In this document: in pieces, positions 44,311 through 52,976 of the stretch
How positions within the stretch are numbered: the first letter of the stretch is position 1
Layout: every line of letters starts with the position of its first letter
Source of the DNA: CAYWWM01 sp965198025
GTDB taxonomy: Bacteria; Acidobacteriota; Terriglobia; 2-12-FULL-54-10
NCBI GenBank assembly: GCA_965198025.1
Contig: OZ240237.1
Location: forward strand, 2,852,001-2,916,000
Reading direction: 5' to 3'
DNA: 64,000 nt
Program-made: the position numbers and the translations under genes
The notes under the pieces: generated by a model
The model's input: the letters and a program-made list of their open reading frames with translations, nothing else
What the model was told of the DNA's origin: nothing
Database searches by the model: none

Positions 44311-45294
44311 CTATGGCGCCGGATGAAGAAACCGAACTTCCTCGGAAAGCTCCCCCAGCAGCTGCCTCAGATCTCGTTCCGAGCGCGGACGGGCAGCCAG
44401 AAGGTGCTTCAGCGCCGCCACGGTGGCTGCCGCATCCCGGGCCTGCGACACGGACAACTCATAGAGCTGCGGATAGTAACGGCTGTAGGTCCTCTCAAAG
44501 GTGAGCCCTGCGTTGTTGCCGATGCCCGGGCACGGATTGAAGGAAGCCGGAACGGGCGCGATGGCGGAGCACTCCCGCTCCAAGGCAGAAAACAATTCCT
44601 GCTTGCGCCGGAGGGTCTCCTCGCGGCTGATCTGCTTCGCCCGAAACGATCCGTACAGGCCGCGAACTCGGTCGAAAAAGGAGTTGACAATGCGAGCCTT
44701 CTGGAGGAACAGACCCGGCTCGCGGTTCAGCCGCTCGTAGGTTTCCGAAGCTGCGCCGTATTTTTCCCTCGCGAACTGGCTGGCAGTCAAAAACCCGATC
44801 AGCGTGGAGGCGGCTTCGGCAATCTCCGTGTCAGCCCGCTCGGCTTCCTTTTGGTTGTGGAAGTCCTCATGCGCCACGACGACCAGCAGGCGTTCGAGGG
44901 ATGCTTCGGTCAGCGAGGGGGTCACCGGGGCGTCGCCGCTGGCGGCTGCTTCCATTTCGTAGAAGAATACGTCGTATCGTGTTTCGTCCAGCGAGCAGCC
45001 GGCCACGTCACCCTCGGCGAGCCGCAACCGGTCGTAAGAGTCCGGCAATTCGAGTTTCCCGGTGTAATAGCAGCGGTAGAGGGCCTGTTGCTCGTCCGAG
45101 TAACGCAGGAAATTCTGCTGTTCCTCGAACCCCAGCGTCTTCTGAAAGTTCTTGATCTCGGTAATGATCTCCTGGCGGGGAAAGGGGGCGGATGGCACCG
45201 TCACGGCGGCGCGCTTCATGCTGCAGCCCGCAGCGATGGCGGTTAGCAGCAGAATTCCGGGACCAAGCAATCTTTGTGACACTGGCAGAAACAT
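44311..45294 (-). CDS. Putative zinc aminopeptidase lipoprotein (DUF2265/PF10023-like)
   Basis: 327 residues from ATG 45294. The N-terminus is a lipoprotein signal with lipobox IAAGC (lipidated C24). A zinc-metallopeptidase motif H142-E-D-F-H146 is followed by the acidic run ERADTEIAEAASTLIGF, where the third ligand Glu is expected; this matches the layout of predicted aminopeptidases of PF10023. The C-terminal region has NNAGLTFERTYSRYYPQLYEL. It should sit in the outer membrane facing the periplasm. Substrate unknown. A strong hairpin lies 22 nt upstream of the start. Confidence 0.7.
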   Translation of the reverse strand: MFLPVSQRLLGPGILLLTAIAAGCSMKRAAVTVPSAPFPRQEIITEIKNFQKTLGFEEQQNFLRYSDEQQALYRCYYTGKLELPDSYDRLRLAEGDVAGCSLDETRYDVFFYEMEAAASGDAPVTPSLTEASLERLLVVVAHEDFHNQKEAERADTEIAEAASTLIGFLTASQFAREKYGAASETYERLNREPGLFLQKARIVNSFFDRVRGLYGSFRAKQISREETLRRKQELFSALERECSAIAPVPASFNPCPGIGNNAGLTFERTYSRYYPQLYELSVSQARDAAATVAALKHLLAARPRSERDLRQLLGELSEEVRFLHPAP

Positions 45295-45656
45295 GGGCTT
45301 CCCGCAGGAAACGCCAAATCCCTCCTCCCCCCAGGGGACCAAGGAGGGATTTACATTCGTGTTCTATTCCTCGGTTCCTGTTGCATCGGGCTGGAGTATT
45401 TGGCTCCTTGCTTCGCCCTATGATTCTAGGCTTCTCCGCCGCCCTGGACAAGCCAAAAGCAGGTGTCAACCGGCCTGCGCGGTGGGCCGATCTGAATTGC
45501 CGAGCCATATGGATGCCTGAATACCAAGGCAACTGAAGAGGAGCTGTTTCCTCCATCCGCCGTTCTTGAGTGACTCTCCCGTTTCCTACATCTGCATCTC
45601 CGCGTCTCTGTAGCTCAACGGACGGTAATCACCCGGCCTGTCGGGAGCTTTGCGGC
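45295..45656. other. Intergenic region
   Basis: 362 nt between two minus-strand genes. The only clear structure is the hairpin at 45316-45352. The rest has no gene-like frame and is less GC-rich than average for the window. Confidence 0.5.
45316..45352. other. Long perfect inverted repeat upstream of lipoprotein gene
   Basis: Arms AAATCCCTCCT (45316-45326) and AGGAGGGATTT (45342-45352) pair over 11 bp around a 15-nt loop that itself contains CCCC and GGGG. On the minus strand it is in the 5' leader of the lipoprotein gene. It could be a terminator for the upstream gene, a leader structure or a protein-binding site. Confidence 0.5.
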
Positions 45657-46775
45657 TTAAGGTATGTACTCTTTGCCTTGAAGAAAATAATCCGTTGGGA
45701 TCTCTTGACCCAGGCCATTTTTCTTCGCCAGTTCATGTATTCTGTGCCCTACGCCAGCCAGTTGAATGCCATCGCCTACATTCAGAAGGGATGTCACCTG
45801 CTGGTCGCTGGATCGTCCCGGGACTTGACCTAACATTACCTCTCCAATGGTGGGAAGCTTCTCCGAATCGATGCTCCCCTTCTTCCAATAATCCCTGCCG
45901 TGCTCGGGCACTTGATCCACCCCACCGATCACATGTCGCGTCCACTGCGGACCGGCCTTCGAGTTGACCACTAAAACATCGCACTTTTCATAGACTCCAT
46001 ACTCGAACTCGAAATCCTTCACCATGGTCAGATACATTCCCTCTTCCACCCACTTCGTCTGAATGACCGGGTCCACCGAATTGGTTGCGGCCACCACAAT
46101 GTCCGCGCCTTTGACGGCCCTCAGTGGCTCGTCCACCGGATCAACCTCGATCCCCATCTTCTCCTCTACTTCTTTTGCAAAGTTTTCCCGGTGCTCTTTT
46201 CTGGGGCTGTAAACCCTGACCCGCTTGATGTCCCTCACGGCGCAGTGAGCCCTGACTTGAGCCTCGGCTTGCCATCCCGAACCGATCAACCCGATGGTCT
46301 CCGCGTCCTTGCGCGCCAGATACTTTGTCCCCAAAGCCGCCGTGCCCGCAACCTTCATCTTTTGCATATAGCCGTCGGGGAAAAGAATCAACGGCTCGCT
46401 CGTTTCCGAACTAAAAAGGATCACAAAACCGCCGTAGCGGCCGCCCGAGGCCATCGGAATCCTTCCTTTCCTCATCTTGCCATTCACAATGGGCCAATGG
46501 ATCGCATCGGAATCTATTCTGACACTCGTGACCGCCGGTTTGGACAGCGCGCCGATGATCGTCGTCAAAACGTAAAAGACCGGATCAGTAGCCGGCAGAT
46601 TCCCTTCATCGGTAACGCTCTGGAAATCCTCTTTCTTCCTTGGAGTCATCGTGCGAATCTGCGGCACGTTCACGGCATTGCCACGAGCCAACTCTTGGTA
46701 AGTCTCTTCCAGAGCCTCTATGCAGACGTCCATGGTGAGAATGTTTTCCACATCTTTGTTATTGAGGATTAGCAT
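45657..46775 (-). CDS. Ornithine cyclodeaminase / mu-crystallin family protein
   Basis: 372 residues. The NAD-binding Rossmann motif GLIGSGWQAEAQVRAH lies near residues 160-175, followed by VRVYSPRKEHRENFAKEVEE and ADIVVAATNSVDPVIQ, all typical of the family. Members include ornithine cyclodeaminase, alanine dehydrogenase and ketimine reductases, and substrate cannot be told from sequence alone; the large insert TPRKKEDFQSVTDEGNL and GGRYGGFVILFSSETSEPL are less usual. Codon use looks less GC-rich than neighbours, suggesting transfer. The ATG is followed by MLILNNKDVENIL, a normal N-terminus. Confidence 0.83.
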   Translation of the reverse strand: MLILNNKDVENILTMDVCIEALEETYQELARGNAVNVPQIRTMTPRKKEDFQSVTDEGNLPATDPVFYVLTTIIGALSKPAVTSVRIDSDAIHWPIVNGKMRKGRIPMASGGRYGGFVILFSSETSEPLILFPDGYMQKMKVAGTAALGTKYLARKDAETIGLIGSGWQAEAQVRAHCAVRDIKRVRVYSPRKEHRENFAKEVEEKMGIEVDPVDEPLRAVKGADIVVAATNSVDPVIQTKWVEEGMYLTMVKDFEFEYGVYEKCDVLVVNSKAGPQWTRHVIGGVDQVPEHGRDYWKKGSIDSEKLPTIGEVMLGQVPGRSSDQQVTSLLNVGDGIQLAGVGHRIHELAKKNGLGQEIPTDYFLQGKEYIP

Positions 46776-47297
46776 GTCGATTCAGTCACCCATCTACAAT
46801 GTTCAACAACAGCTTCCCGAGCATCTCCGGTAAAGGGGCATACCAGATAGCGACAACCAGGCAGCAACAGGCCCCAGGCCTGTACGCCAAGGCCAGGCGC
46901 TTGCGCCTAGCCTCCCCAAGGCAGGCAGGAATGTCTGCTCCACCTACTCCGATCCGTGGCTTTGGTTGGCTTTCCGGTGGCTTTTGCAGCCGATCAAACC
47001 CAATAACAAAGCCAACTGTCTTGTTGATTCTAACCGGGATTTCCATTTTAGCTACATCGTTTGGCGGACAAGTGAAACCCAACCCGGTGCTAAGTGGCGA
47101 TGTGTTTTGTTTACCGGCCCACTCGGGTGGCCATCGGCAGGTCTAATCCGACCCGCTTGCAAGGACGGGAATCAATTGACATCCCCTCCCTCCAGCATCT
47201 AGAATCGCCGGTATACCGTGAGGGACTGCGGATCACGCTGTTCGATTCCCCGCGACGCAGGATCTCATGTTTTTAGCTCAGGAAGAGGGAGACCCCC
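46776..47297. other. Intergenic region with hairpins
   Basis: 522 nt between the cyclodeaminase homologue and the molybdenum hydroxylase operon. It contains three hairpins (46867-46947). An open frame of about 115 codons crosses the hairpins but has no ribosome site or family resemblance. The promoter of the downstream operon should lie near its right end. Confidence 0.5.
46867..46947. repeat. Cluster of three hairpins, one REP-like
   Basis: First hairpin: ACAGGCC/GGCCTGT (46867-46883). Second: GGCCAGGCGC/GCGCCTAGCC (46891-46912), one wobble, 2-nt loop. Third: GCAGGCA/TGTCTGC (46921-46938) with a GGAA loop. On the minus strand the third is preceded by GTGG, the variant REP head, separated by 2 nt. 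The stem sequences differ from the 22-24 kb family, so these would belong to another repeat family. Confidence 0.45.
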
Positions 47298-48305
47298 ATG
47301 GCAGAAGGAAAGAGATTCTGGCTGTTCCAATCAGAAGAGGCCAAAAGAACAAAGCAAGCCCCCCGGGACTCGAAGGACCCGAATTCCTGCAAGGCAGCGC
47401 AACCGCGTCCGGCGATGACGCGACGCGATTTTCTGGCGCGCAGCAACGGGGCGTTCGCCGTCGGCGTCATGACGGGGACGGGCTTCGCCGGGCTGGTGCA
47501 GGCCGAGCCGCCTCCGCAGGCGGCCGCCGCCGACAGCGAGCCGATCAAGACGCGGCGCGTCACGCTCGATATTGACGGCAAGCAGCACGAGGTCAGCGTG
47601 GACGTGCGGGAAAGCCTGTGGGAGACGATGAACTACCAGTTAGGTCTCTCCAACTCGAACCTGGGCTGCGACCGCTCGCAGTGCGGCGCCTGCACGGTCC
47701 TGATGGACGGCAAACCGGTCAACGGCTGCAGCCTGCTTTCAGCACGCCTGGGCCGCGGCCAAAGGATTCAGACCGTGGCCGGCATCGCTTCCGGACCCGG
47801 CCCGGCGGGGCTACATCCCGTGCAGCGAGCATTCTGGCTCGAAGGCGGGTTCCAATGCGGCATCTGCACGCGCGGACTCATCATGTCCTCCTATGCGCTG
47901 CTCGAAAAGAATCCAAACCCCACCAACGAGGACATCAAGGAAGCCCTCGCGGGCAACATCTGCCGCTGCGGCGAGTACGCCAAGATTCTGACCTCGGTGC
48001 AGAAGGCAGCAGCCGAGATGCGCGGCGAGACCGTCACCTACACGGCCCCGCTGATTGTGGGTGAGGAGCCCCAGGCGGCGGCCGCTCCGGTCGAAGGCGC
48101 CGTGTCGCAGCAGTTCGAGTTCGTGCGGCCGCTCGGCACCATCGAGCAGTACGACGAGCTGGAGATTGAACTGCGAAACCGTCCCGGCATCGTTTCGATT
48201 GCCGGCACGGAACGAACCATCACGCCCACTTGGGACCCGGTCGTGCTGGACGAAACCAGAGTGCGGCAGATTCTGACCGAGATGGGCTACGAGGTCAGGC
48301 CATAA
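47298..48305 (+). CDS. Molybdenum hydroxylase small [2Fe-2S] subunit with Tat signal
   Basis: 335 residues. Residues 41-70 contain a twin-arginine signal (R42-R43-D-F-L) after an unusually long 40-residue N-terminus. Two [2Fe-2S] sites follow: C124, C129, C132, C144 (plant-ferredoxin type) and C187, C190, C222, C224 (helical domain). The last 70 residues, after a linker of Ala/Glu/Pro, form an extra domain (IVSIAGTERTITPTWDPVVL) absent from typical 160-residue small subunits. It transfers electrons from the Mo site of the large subunit encoded downstream. GGGAG precedes ATG 47298. Confidence 0.88.
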   Translation: MAEGKRFWLFQSEEAKRTKQAPRDSKDPNSCKAAQPRPAMTRRDFLARSNGAFAVGVMTGTGFAGLVQAEPPPQAAAADSEPIKTRRVTLDIDGKQHEVSVDVRESLWETMNYQLGLSNSNLGCDRSQCGACTVLMDGKPVNGCSLLSARLGRGQRIQTVAGIASGPGPAGLHPVQRAFWLEGGFQCGICTRGLIMSSYALLEKNPNPTNEDIKEALAGNICRCGEYAKILTSVQKAAAEMRGETVTYTAPLIVGEEPQAAAAPVEGAVSQQFEFVRPLGTIEQYDELEIELRNRPGIVSIAGTERTITPTWDPVVLDETRVRQILTEMGYEVRP

Positions 48306-48329
48306 GGAAGGCGGAAGAGGAGAAACGAC

Positions 48330-50834
48330 ATGAGTGAAAAAGTGGATGCCCTGCGCGTCGTTCAGGAGCCCGCATACGCGGCAAGCCTCACCGAGGAGCA
48401 ATGGCGCGGCCTCGCCCTCGATCCGGTCTGGAACGAGCTGGTGGGCGAGTACTCGGAGATGACGGAGCCCGTCACGACGCTGTATGCCGCGCAGCTTGGC
48501 GAGCCGGCCCCGCAGGCAGTCCAGAGGGCAGCGGCTACTTCCGCTTCGGCCGCCGACACCAACGAGCAGTTCCAGGTGCTCGGCAAGCGGGTTCCCCGCC
48601 TTCACGGCCTGGGAATCGTCACCAGCCTCGGCCAGTATGTCCAGAACATGCGCATGCCCGGGATGCTCCACACGCGGACTCTGCGCAGCCCGCATCCGCA
48701 CGCCATCGTCAAGAGCGTGGACGTCTCGAAGGCACAGGCGCTGCCGGGAGTGGCGCACGTGCTGCATCGGGCGAACCTCCCGCCGGAGTACCGCGACGTT
48801 ACGATCGGGAGCAGCCCCCCCTCTCGATTCCTGTTCAACGAGGAGGTGTTCGAGATCGGCTCGCCTATCGCCGTCGTGGCCGCCGTGAATGAGCATATCG
48901 CGGACGAAGCGATCCACCTGATCGAGGTCGAGTACGAGGTCCTTCCGGCCACAATGGACATGATGGAGGGGATGCGGCCATCCACTCTCAAGCAGTGGGA
49001 TAACGACCGCGACGGAACCATCATCAACGTGACCCCGCCACTGGTCCGTGGAGACCCGGACGGCGCCCGCGCCGACACGACCGTCGAAGCTGTGCTGACC
49101 AAGTCCACCGAGCAGCACATGGCGCTCGAACTGACGAACTCACTGATGTACTGGGATCAGGACCGCTTGATCGTCTACTACACAAACCAGCACGCGCACG
49201 GCACCCGCGCCCGTCTGTCGCAAGCCTTGAAGATTCCGGCCAACCGCGTCCGCGTGGTGCAGCCCGGTTACATGGGCTCCGGGTACGGCTACCGCTCCGG
49301 CATCGACCTGGCCGAAGTACATTCCGCCATCCTGGCGAAGATCACCGGCCGGCCCATCAAGACCATGTACACGCGCGAGGAGGACTTCGTCACCCGGACG
49401 CACCGGCCGCAGTTCCGCGACGAAATGCAGCTCGGAGTGAACCGCGACGGGATGATCCAATCCGGCCATTTTCGGGTCTTCGCCAATGTCGGCGCTCACC
49501 GCGCCGGCGGCGCCAACGGCTCCTGGTTCGGAATGCAGCACCTGTACAAGATTCCGAATCTGAGACTTGAAGCGACCGACATCTTCACCAACAGCTTCAA
49601 GTCCGGACCCTATCGCTGCGTCAGCCACCCGAACGGCACCTTCGCGCTCGAAATGATGATCGAGAAGGCAGCGTACGCCATCGGGATGGACCCTGTGGAG
49701 TTCCGCCTCAAGAACATCAATGAAGAAGGCAATCCGGACACCGGACAGCCCTTCAACAATCCCGGCATCCGCGATTGCATCAACGCCGCGGCGGAGCGCA
49801 TCGAGTGGCAGCAGAAGTGGCACGCGCCGCGAGCACGCGAAGTCCGCCCGGGGGTGTTCCACGGCATCGGCCTGGCAGCGCACGCCTGCAGCCACGGCGC
49901 AGGCACCAACCCCGCCACCGGCCAGGTGATCGTGAACACGGATGGTAGCGTGCAATGCGTTTCCGGCTCCACGGAGATCGGTCCCGGCGAGCGTACGCAG
50001 ATGGCCATGATCGTCGCCGAAGCCCTTGGCGTGCCGCTGCACCGCGTCAGCATTCCACCATATGTCGACACCGACAACACCACCGACACCGGCAGCACCT
50101 CGGGCAGCCGCCAGACCAACACCGGTGGCCGCGGCATGTACGAGGCCGCCATGGACGCCAAGCGCCAGATTCTGAAGCTGGCCGCCGAGCAGTTCGTCGA
50201 AGCGGCCGCGCGTCGCAACGAAGAGATCGAGGTAAGCCCCGAGGAGCTGGACCTGAAGAATGAGGAGGTCTTTTTCCAGTCCGATCCGTCGCGCAAGGCC
50301 GCCATGCGGACCGTGGTGCAAGCGAACGGCCTGACGATCCTCGGGCGGGCCATCTTCCGTCAGGACACCACCTGGCGGCGGACGGCCTGGGCATCGCACG
50401 CCGTCGAGGTCGAGGTGGACACCGGCACGGGTTCGGTCCAGGTACTCAAGTATGTCGCCGCCCACGACATCGGCCGCGCTATCAATCCGTTCGCCCTCGA
50501 GCAGCAGATTGAAGGCGGCGTGGTCATGGCCTTGGGCGCCGTCTTTACGGAAGAACTGAAGCCGGACGAAGCCACCGGCCTGGTGCTCAACCCCAACATG
50601 CTGGACTACAAACCGCTCAGCATCCAAGACGTCCCGGAGGAAATTGACGTCATTCTCGTCGAGCGGCCCAAGGCCTACGGCGTCTTTGGCGCGCACGGCA
50701 TCGGCGAGCCGCCTATGGCGCCGCCGGCGCCTGCCGTGGCCGCGGCCGTTTACAACGCAGCCGGCATCTGGATGGAGAACATGCCTCTCACGCGGGACAA
50801 AGTCCTGGCTGCGCTGCGGAACGTGAGGGTTTGA
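48330..50834 (+). CDS. Molybdenum hydroxylase large (molybdopterin-binding) subunit
   Basis: 834 residues of the xanthine dehydrogenase/aldehyde oxidase large-subunit family. It has VLGKRVPRLHGLGIVTSLGQYVQNM, LRSPHPHAIVKSVDVSKA, QPGYMGSGYGYRSG (shown in part), SGSTEIGPGERTQMAMIVAEALG and the C-terminal GAHGIGEPPMAPPAPA, whose Glu is the expected catalytic base at the Mo centre. Substrate (purine, aldehyde, N-heterocycle or CO-like) cannot be deduced. It has no signal of its own, so it would be carried by the small subunit's Tat signal. An extra N-terminal domain of about 75 residues precedes the core. The gap to the small subunit is 24 nt. Confidence 0.88.
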   Translation: MSEKVDALRVVQEPAYAASLTEEQWRGLALDPVWNELVGEYSEMTEPVTTLYAAQLGEPAPQAVQRAAATSASAADTNEQFQVLGKRVPRLHGLGIVTSLGQYVQNMRMPGMLHTRTLRSPHPHAIVKSVDVSKAQALPGVAHVLHRANLPPEYRDVTIGSSPPSRFLFNEEVFEIGSPIAVVAAVNEHIADEAIHLIEVEYEVLPATMDMMEGMRPSTLKQWDNDRDGTIINVTPPLVRGDPDGARADTTVEAVLTKSTEQHMALELTNSLMYWDQDRLIVYYTNQHAHGTRARLSQALKIPANRVRVVQPGYMGSGYGYRSGIDLAEVHSAILAKITGRPIKTMYTREEDFVTRTHRPQFRDEMQLGVNRDGMIQSGHFRVFANVGAHRAGGANGSWFGMQHLYKIPNLRLEATDIFTNSFKSGPYRCVSHPNGTFALEMMIEKAAYAIGMDPVEFRLKNINEEGNPDTGQPFNNPGIRDCINAAAERIEWQQKWHAPRAREVRPGVFHGIGLAAHACSHGAGTNPATGQVIVNTDGSVQCVSGSTEIGPGERTQMAMIVAEALGVPLHRVSIPPYVDTDNTTDTGSTSGSRQTNTGGRGMYEAAMDAKRQILKLAAEQFVEAAARRNEEIEVSPEELDLKNEEVFFQSDPSRKAAMRTVVQANGLTILGRAIFRQDTTWRRTAWASHAVEVEVDTGTGSVQVLKYVAAHDIGRAINPFALEQQIEGGVVMALGAVFTEELKPDEATGLVLNPNMLDYKPLSIQDVPEEIDVILVERPKAYGVFGAHGIGEPPMAPPAPAVAAAVYNAAGIWMENMPLTRDKVLAALRNVRV

Positions 50835-50941
50835 GTTTAGGCCGCCCCCGGCTGCTCCGAGCTTGCCGAAGGGTGCGGGAGCTGTGGTTTCCGGAATGTG
50901 AAATACACTCGAGGTCCTTCGAGAACACGAGGTAAACAACG

Positions 50942-51934
50942 ATGAAAAGCTTCGAACTGTATGAGCCCAAGACCGTTGAAGAAGCCGTCGGAACGCTGGC
51001 CAAGTTCGGAAACAAGGCCCGGCCTCTGGCCGGCGGCAGCGATCTTGTCTCCGGCGTCATGAAGGACTGGATACAGGGAGAAGGCATGCCTCTGCCTGAC
51101 GCGCTCGTGGACCTCGAGACGATCCCCGGTCTGCGCGGCATCAAAGTGGACGAGCAGGGCGCCACCATCGGCGCCATGACCACTCTCTCCGAGATCATCG
51201 AGTCGCCGGAATTGACAGCCCGCTTCCCACTGCTCACGCAGTCGGCCCACAGCGTCGCTTCGCAACTGATCCGCAACTTCGCCACGCTCGGCGGCAACAT
51301 CAACCAGCGCCCACGCTGCTGGTTCTTCCGTGGCAAGGATTTCGACTGCTACAAGAAGGGCGGCGACTTCTGCTTCTCCGTCAGCGGCGACAACCGTTAT
51401 CACGCCATCATCGGCGGCGAGCTTTGCTACATCGTCCATCCGTCCGACACCGCCACGGCGCTGCTGGCGCTGAATGCCCAGGCCAAAGTCGCCGGGGCCG
51501 ACGGCGAGCGCATGGTCGCTTTCGATGACTACTTCGTCGGACCGCGCGAAAGCATTCTGAGCGAGAACGTCCTGAAGCCCGAAGAGATCATGACCGAAGT
51601 CTTTATCCCCACGCCCGCCGCCGGGACCAAGCAGGTCTGGGAGAAGCTCAAGGACCGCCAAGTGTATGATTTCGCCATCGTCTCCGTCGCTGCGGCTTTT
51701 ACCGTCCAGAACGACATCTGGCAGGACGGCCGCGTCGTCCTGGGGGGCGTTTCTCCTGTCCCCTACCGGGCCACCGGGATTGAGAACCAGCTCAGGGACA
51801 AGGACATTCGCACCGCCATCCGGCAGGCCGCCGCCACCATCCGCACCGTCTCCCGCCCCATGAGCATGAACGCCTACAAGGTGGACGTCGCCCAGAACAT
51901 GGTCGAGCGTTCGATTCTCGGTGCGTTGGGGTAA
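50942..51934 (+). CDS. Molybdenum hydroxylase FAD subunit (subunit M), possible extra Fe-S cluster
   Basis: 330 residues of the CO dehydrogenase/xanthine dehydrogenase medium-subunit family. FAD-binding motifs are PLAGGSDL (residues 28-35) and ATLGGNINQ (about 114-122). Four cysteines, C126, C136, C144 and C162, lie in the loop that carries the extra [4Fe-4S] cluster in 4-hydroxybenzoyl-CoA reductase; three align in spacing-like fashion and the fourth is displaced. The C-terminal domain has NAYKVDVAQNMVERSIL. It completes the three-subunit enzyme. A 107-nt gap follows the large subunit. Confidence 0.86.
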   Translation: MKSFELYEPKTVEEAVGTLAKFGNKARPLAGGSDLVSGVMKDWIQGEGMPLPDALVDLETIPGLRGIKVDEQGATIGAMTTLSEIIESPELTARFPLLTQSAHSVASQLIRNFATLGGNINQRPRCWFFRGKDFDCYKKGGDFCFSVSGDNRYHAIIGGELCYIVHPSDTATALLALNAQAKVAGADGERMVAFDDYFVGPRESILSENVLKPEEIMTEVFIPTPAAGTKQVWEKLKDRQVYDFAIVSVAAAFTVQNDIWQDGRVVLGGVSPVPYRATGIENQLRDKDIRTAIRQAAATIRTVSRPMSMNAYKVDVAQNMVERSILGALG

Positions 51935-52030
51935 CGAACTGCCGGACTCGGAGTCAGCAAAGTCGCTCGGGCGCCGTTACTGCCGCGCCTTGAAACCGAT
52001 CTTCTCACGAATCGCAGGAGGGAGAATCTT

Positions 52031-52927
52031 ATGCGAAGGACCATTGAAGAGTTGCGTGCCGGGACTACATGTCTGCGGTTAGTGCTATTTGCCGCCCTCA
52101 CCCTTCCCTTGCTCGCTTCGGCACAGGAACCCGAGCGGGTTGTCGAGGCGTTCGGGCCGTTCCAGATCATCGGAAACATCTACTACGTCGGCGACACGGG
52201 GAATGCCGTGTACCTGTTCACGACGCCTGAGGGGCACATCCTGTTCGACACGGGTTACCCGGAAACCGCTCCCGTCATCCGCGAGAGCGTCGAGATGCTT
52301 GGCTTCAATATGCGGGACATCCAGATCATGATCAACGGTCACGCGCACGTGGACCACGTCGGCGGGCACGCTCTGGTCAAGGAGATGACCGGGGCGGCAA
52401 TCGTGGCGAGCGAACTGGATGCCCCGGTGATCGAAAGCGGCGCACGCCGGGGCGACTTCCGGGGCCCGCGGGCCAACCCATGGACACCGGCGACGGTGGA
52501 CCGCATCATCCAGGACGGCGAAACGGTCAGCCTCGGCGGCGTTACGCTCACGGCGCATCACGTGCCCGGTCACACTTTGGGAAACCTTTCCTGGACCACG
52601 ACTGTCCAGGAAGGCAGCCGCACGCTGAACGTTACGATCATGCCCAGCATCGGCGTTAACAACGGCGTACGCCTCGTCAACAATCCCCGCAACCCAACTA
52701 TCGTCGACCAATACCAGAGCACCTTCCGCAAGCTGAAGGCTCTGCCCTGCGAGGTGTTCCTGGGCCCGCACGGGCGCCAATATGGCCTCGAAGAGAAATA
52801 CGCCCGCCTGCAGGCCGGGGCGTCGCCGAACCCGTTCATTGATCCCGCCAGCTGCCGCGAGTACGTGGAGGCTGCCGAAGCCCGATTCATGCAGCAGCTG
52901 GAAGAGGAGCGGCAGGCAGCACGGTAG
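52031..52927 (+). CDS. Subclass B3-type metallo-beta-lactamase-fold hydrolase
   Basis: 298 residues with a signal peptide ending near LLASAQ. All metal ligands of the B3 layout are present: H104-A-H106-V-D108-H109, H181 (VPGHTLGNL) and H247 (GPHGRQYGL). The segment IGNIYYVGDTGNAVYLFTTP (shown in part) is the normal N-terminal strand region. Environmental B3-fold proteins range from true beta-lactamases to hydrolases of unknown substrate, so resistance is possible but not shown. GGAGGG lies 8 nt before ATG 52031. It sits 96 nt after the FAD subunit gene and might share its transcript. Confidence 0.85.
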   Translation: MRRTIEELRAGTTCLRLVLFAALTLPLLASAQEPERVVEAFGPFQIIGNIYYVGDTGNAVYLFTTPEGHILFDTGYPETAPVIRESVEMLGFNMRDIQIMINGHAHVDHVGGHALVKEMTGAAIVASELDAPVIESGARRGDFRGPRANPWTPATVDRIIQDGETVSLGGVTLTAHHVPGHTLGNLSWTTTVQEGSRTLNVTIMPSIGVNNGVRLVNNPRNPTIVDQYQSTFRKLKALPCEVFLGPHGRQYGLEEKYARLQAGASPNPFIDPASCREYVEAAEARFMQQLEEERQAAR

Positions 52928-52976
52928 CCCGTCCGTGCAACGTTCCTGGTACGATTGCGAGGGCGCAAACCCGTCG

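Noticed and set aside
46799..47146. Open frame of 115 codons between the cyclodeaminase homologue and the hydroxylase operon
   Set aside because: Crosses three hairpins, lacks a ribosome site, and shows no family resemblance.
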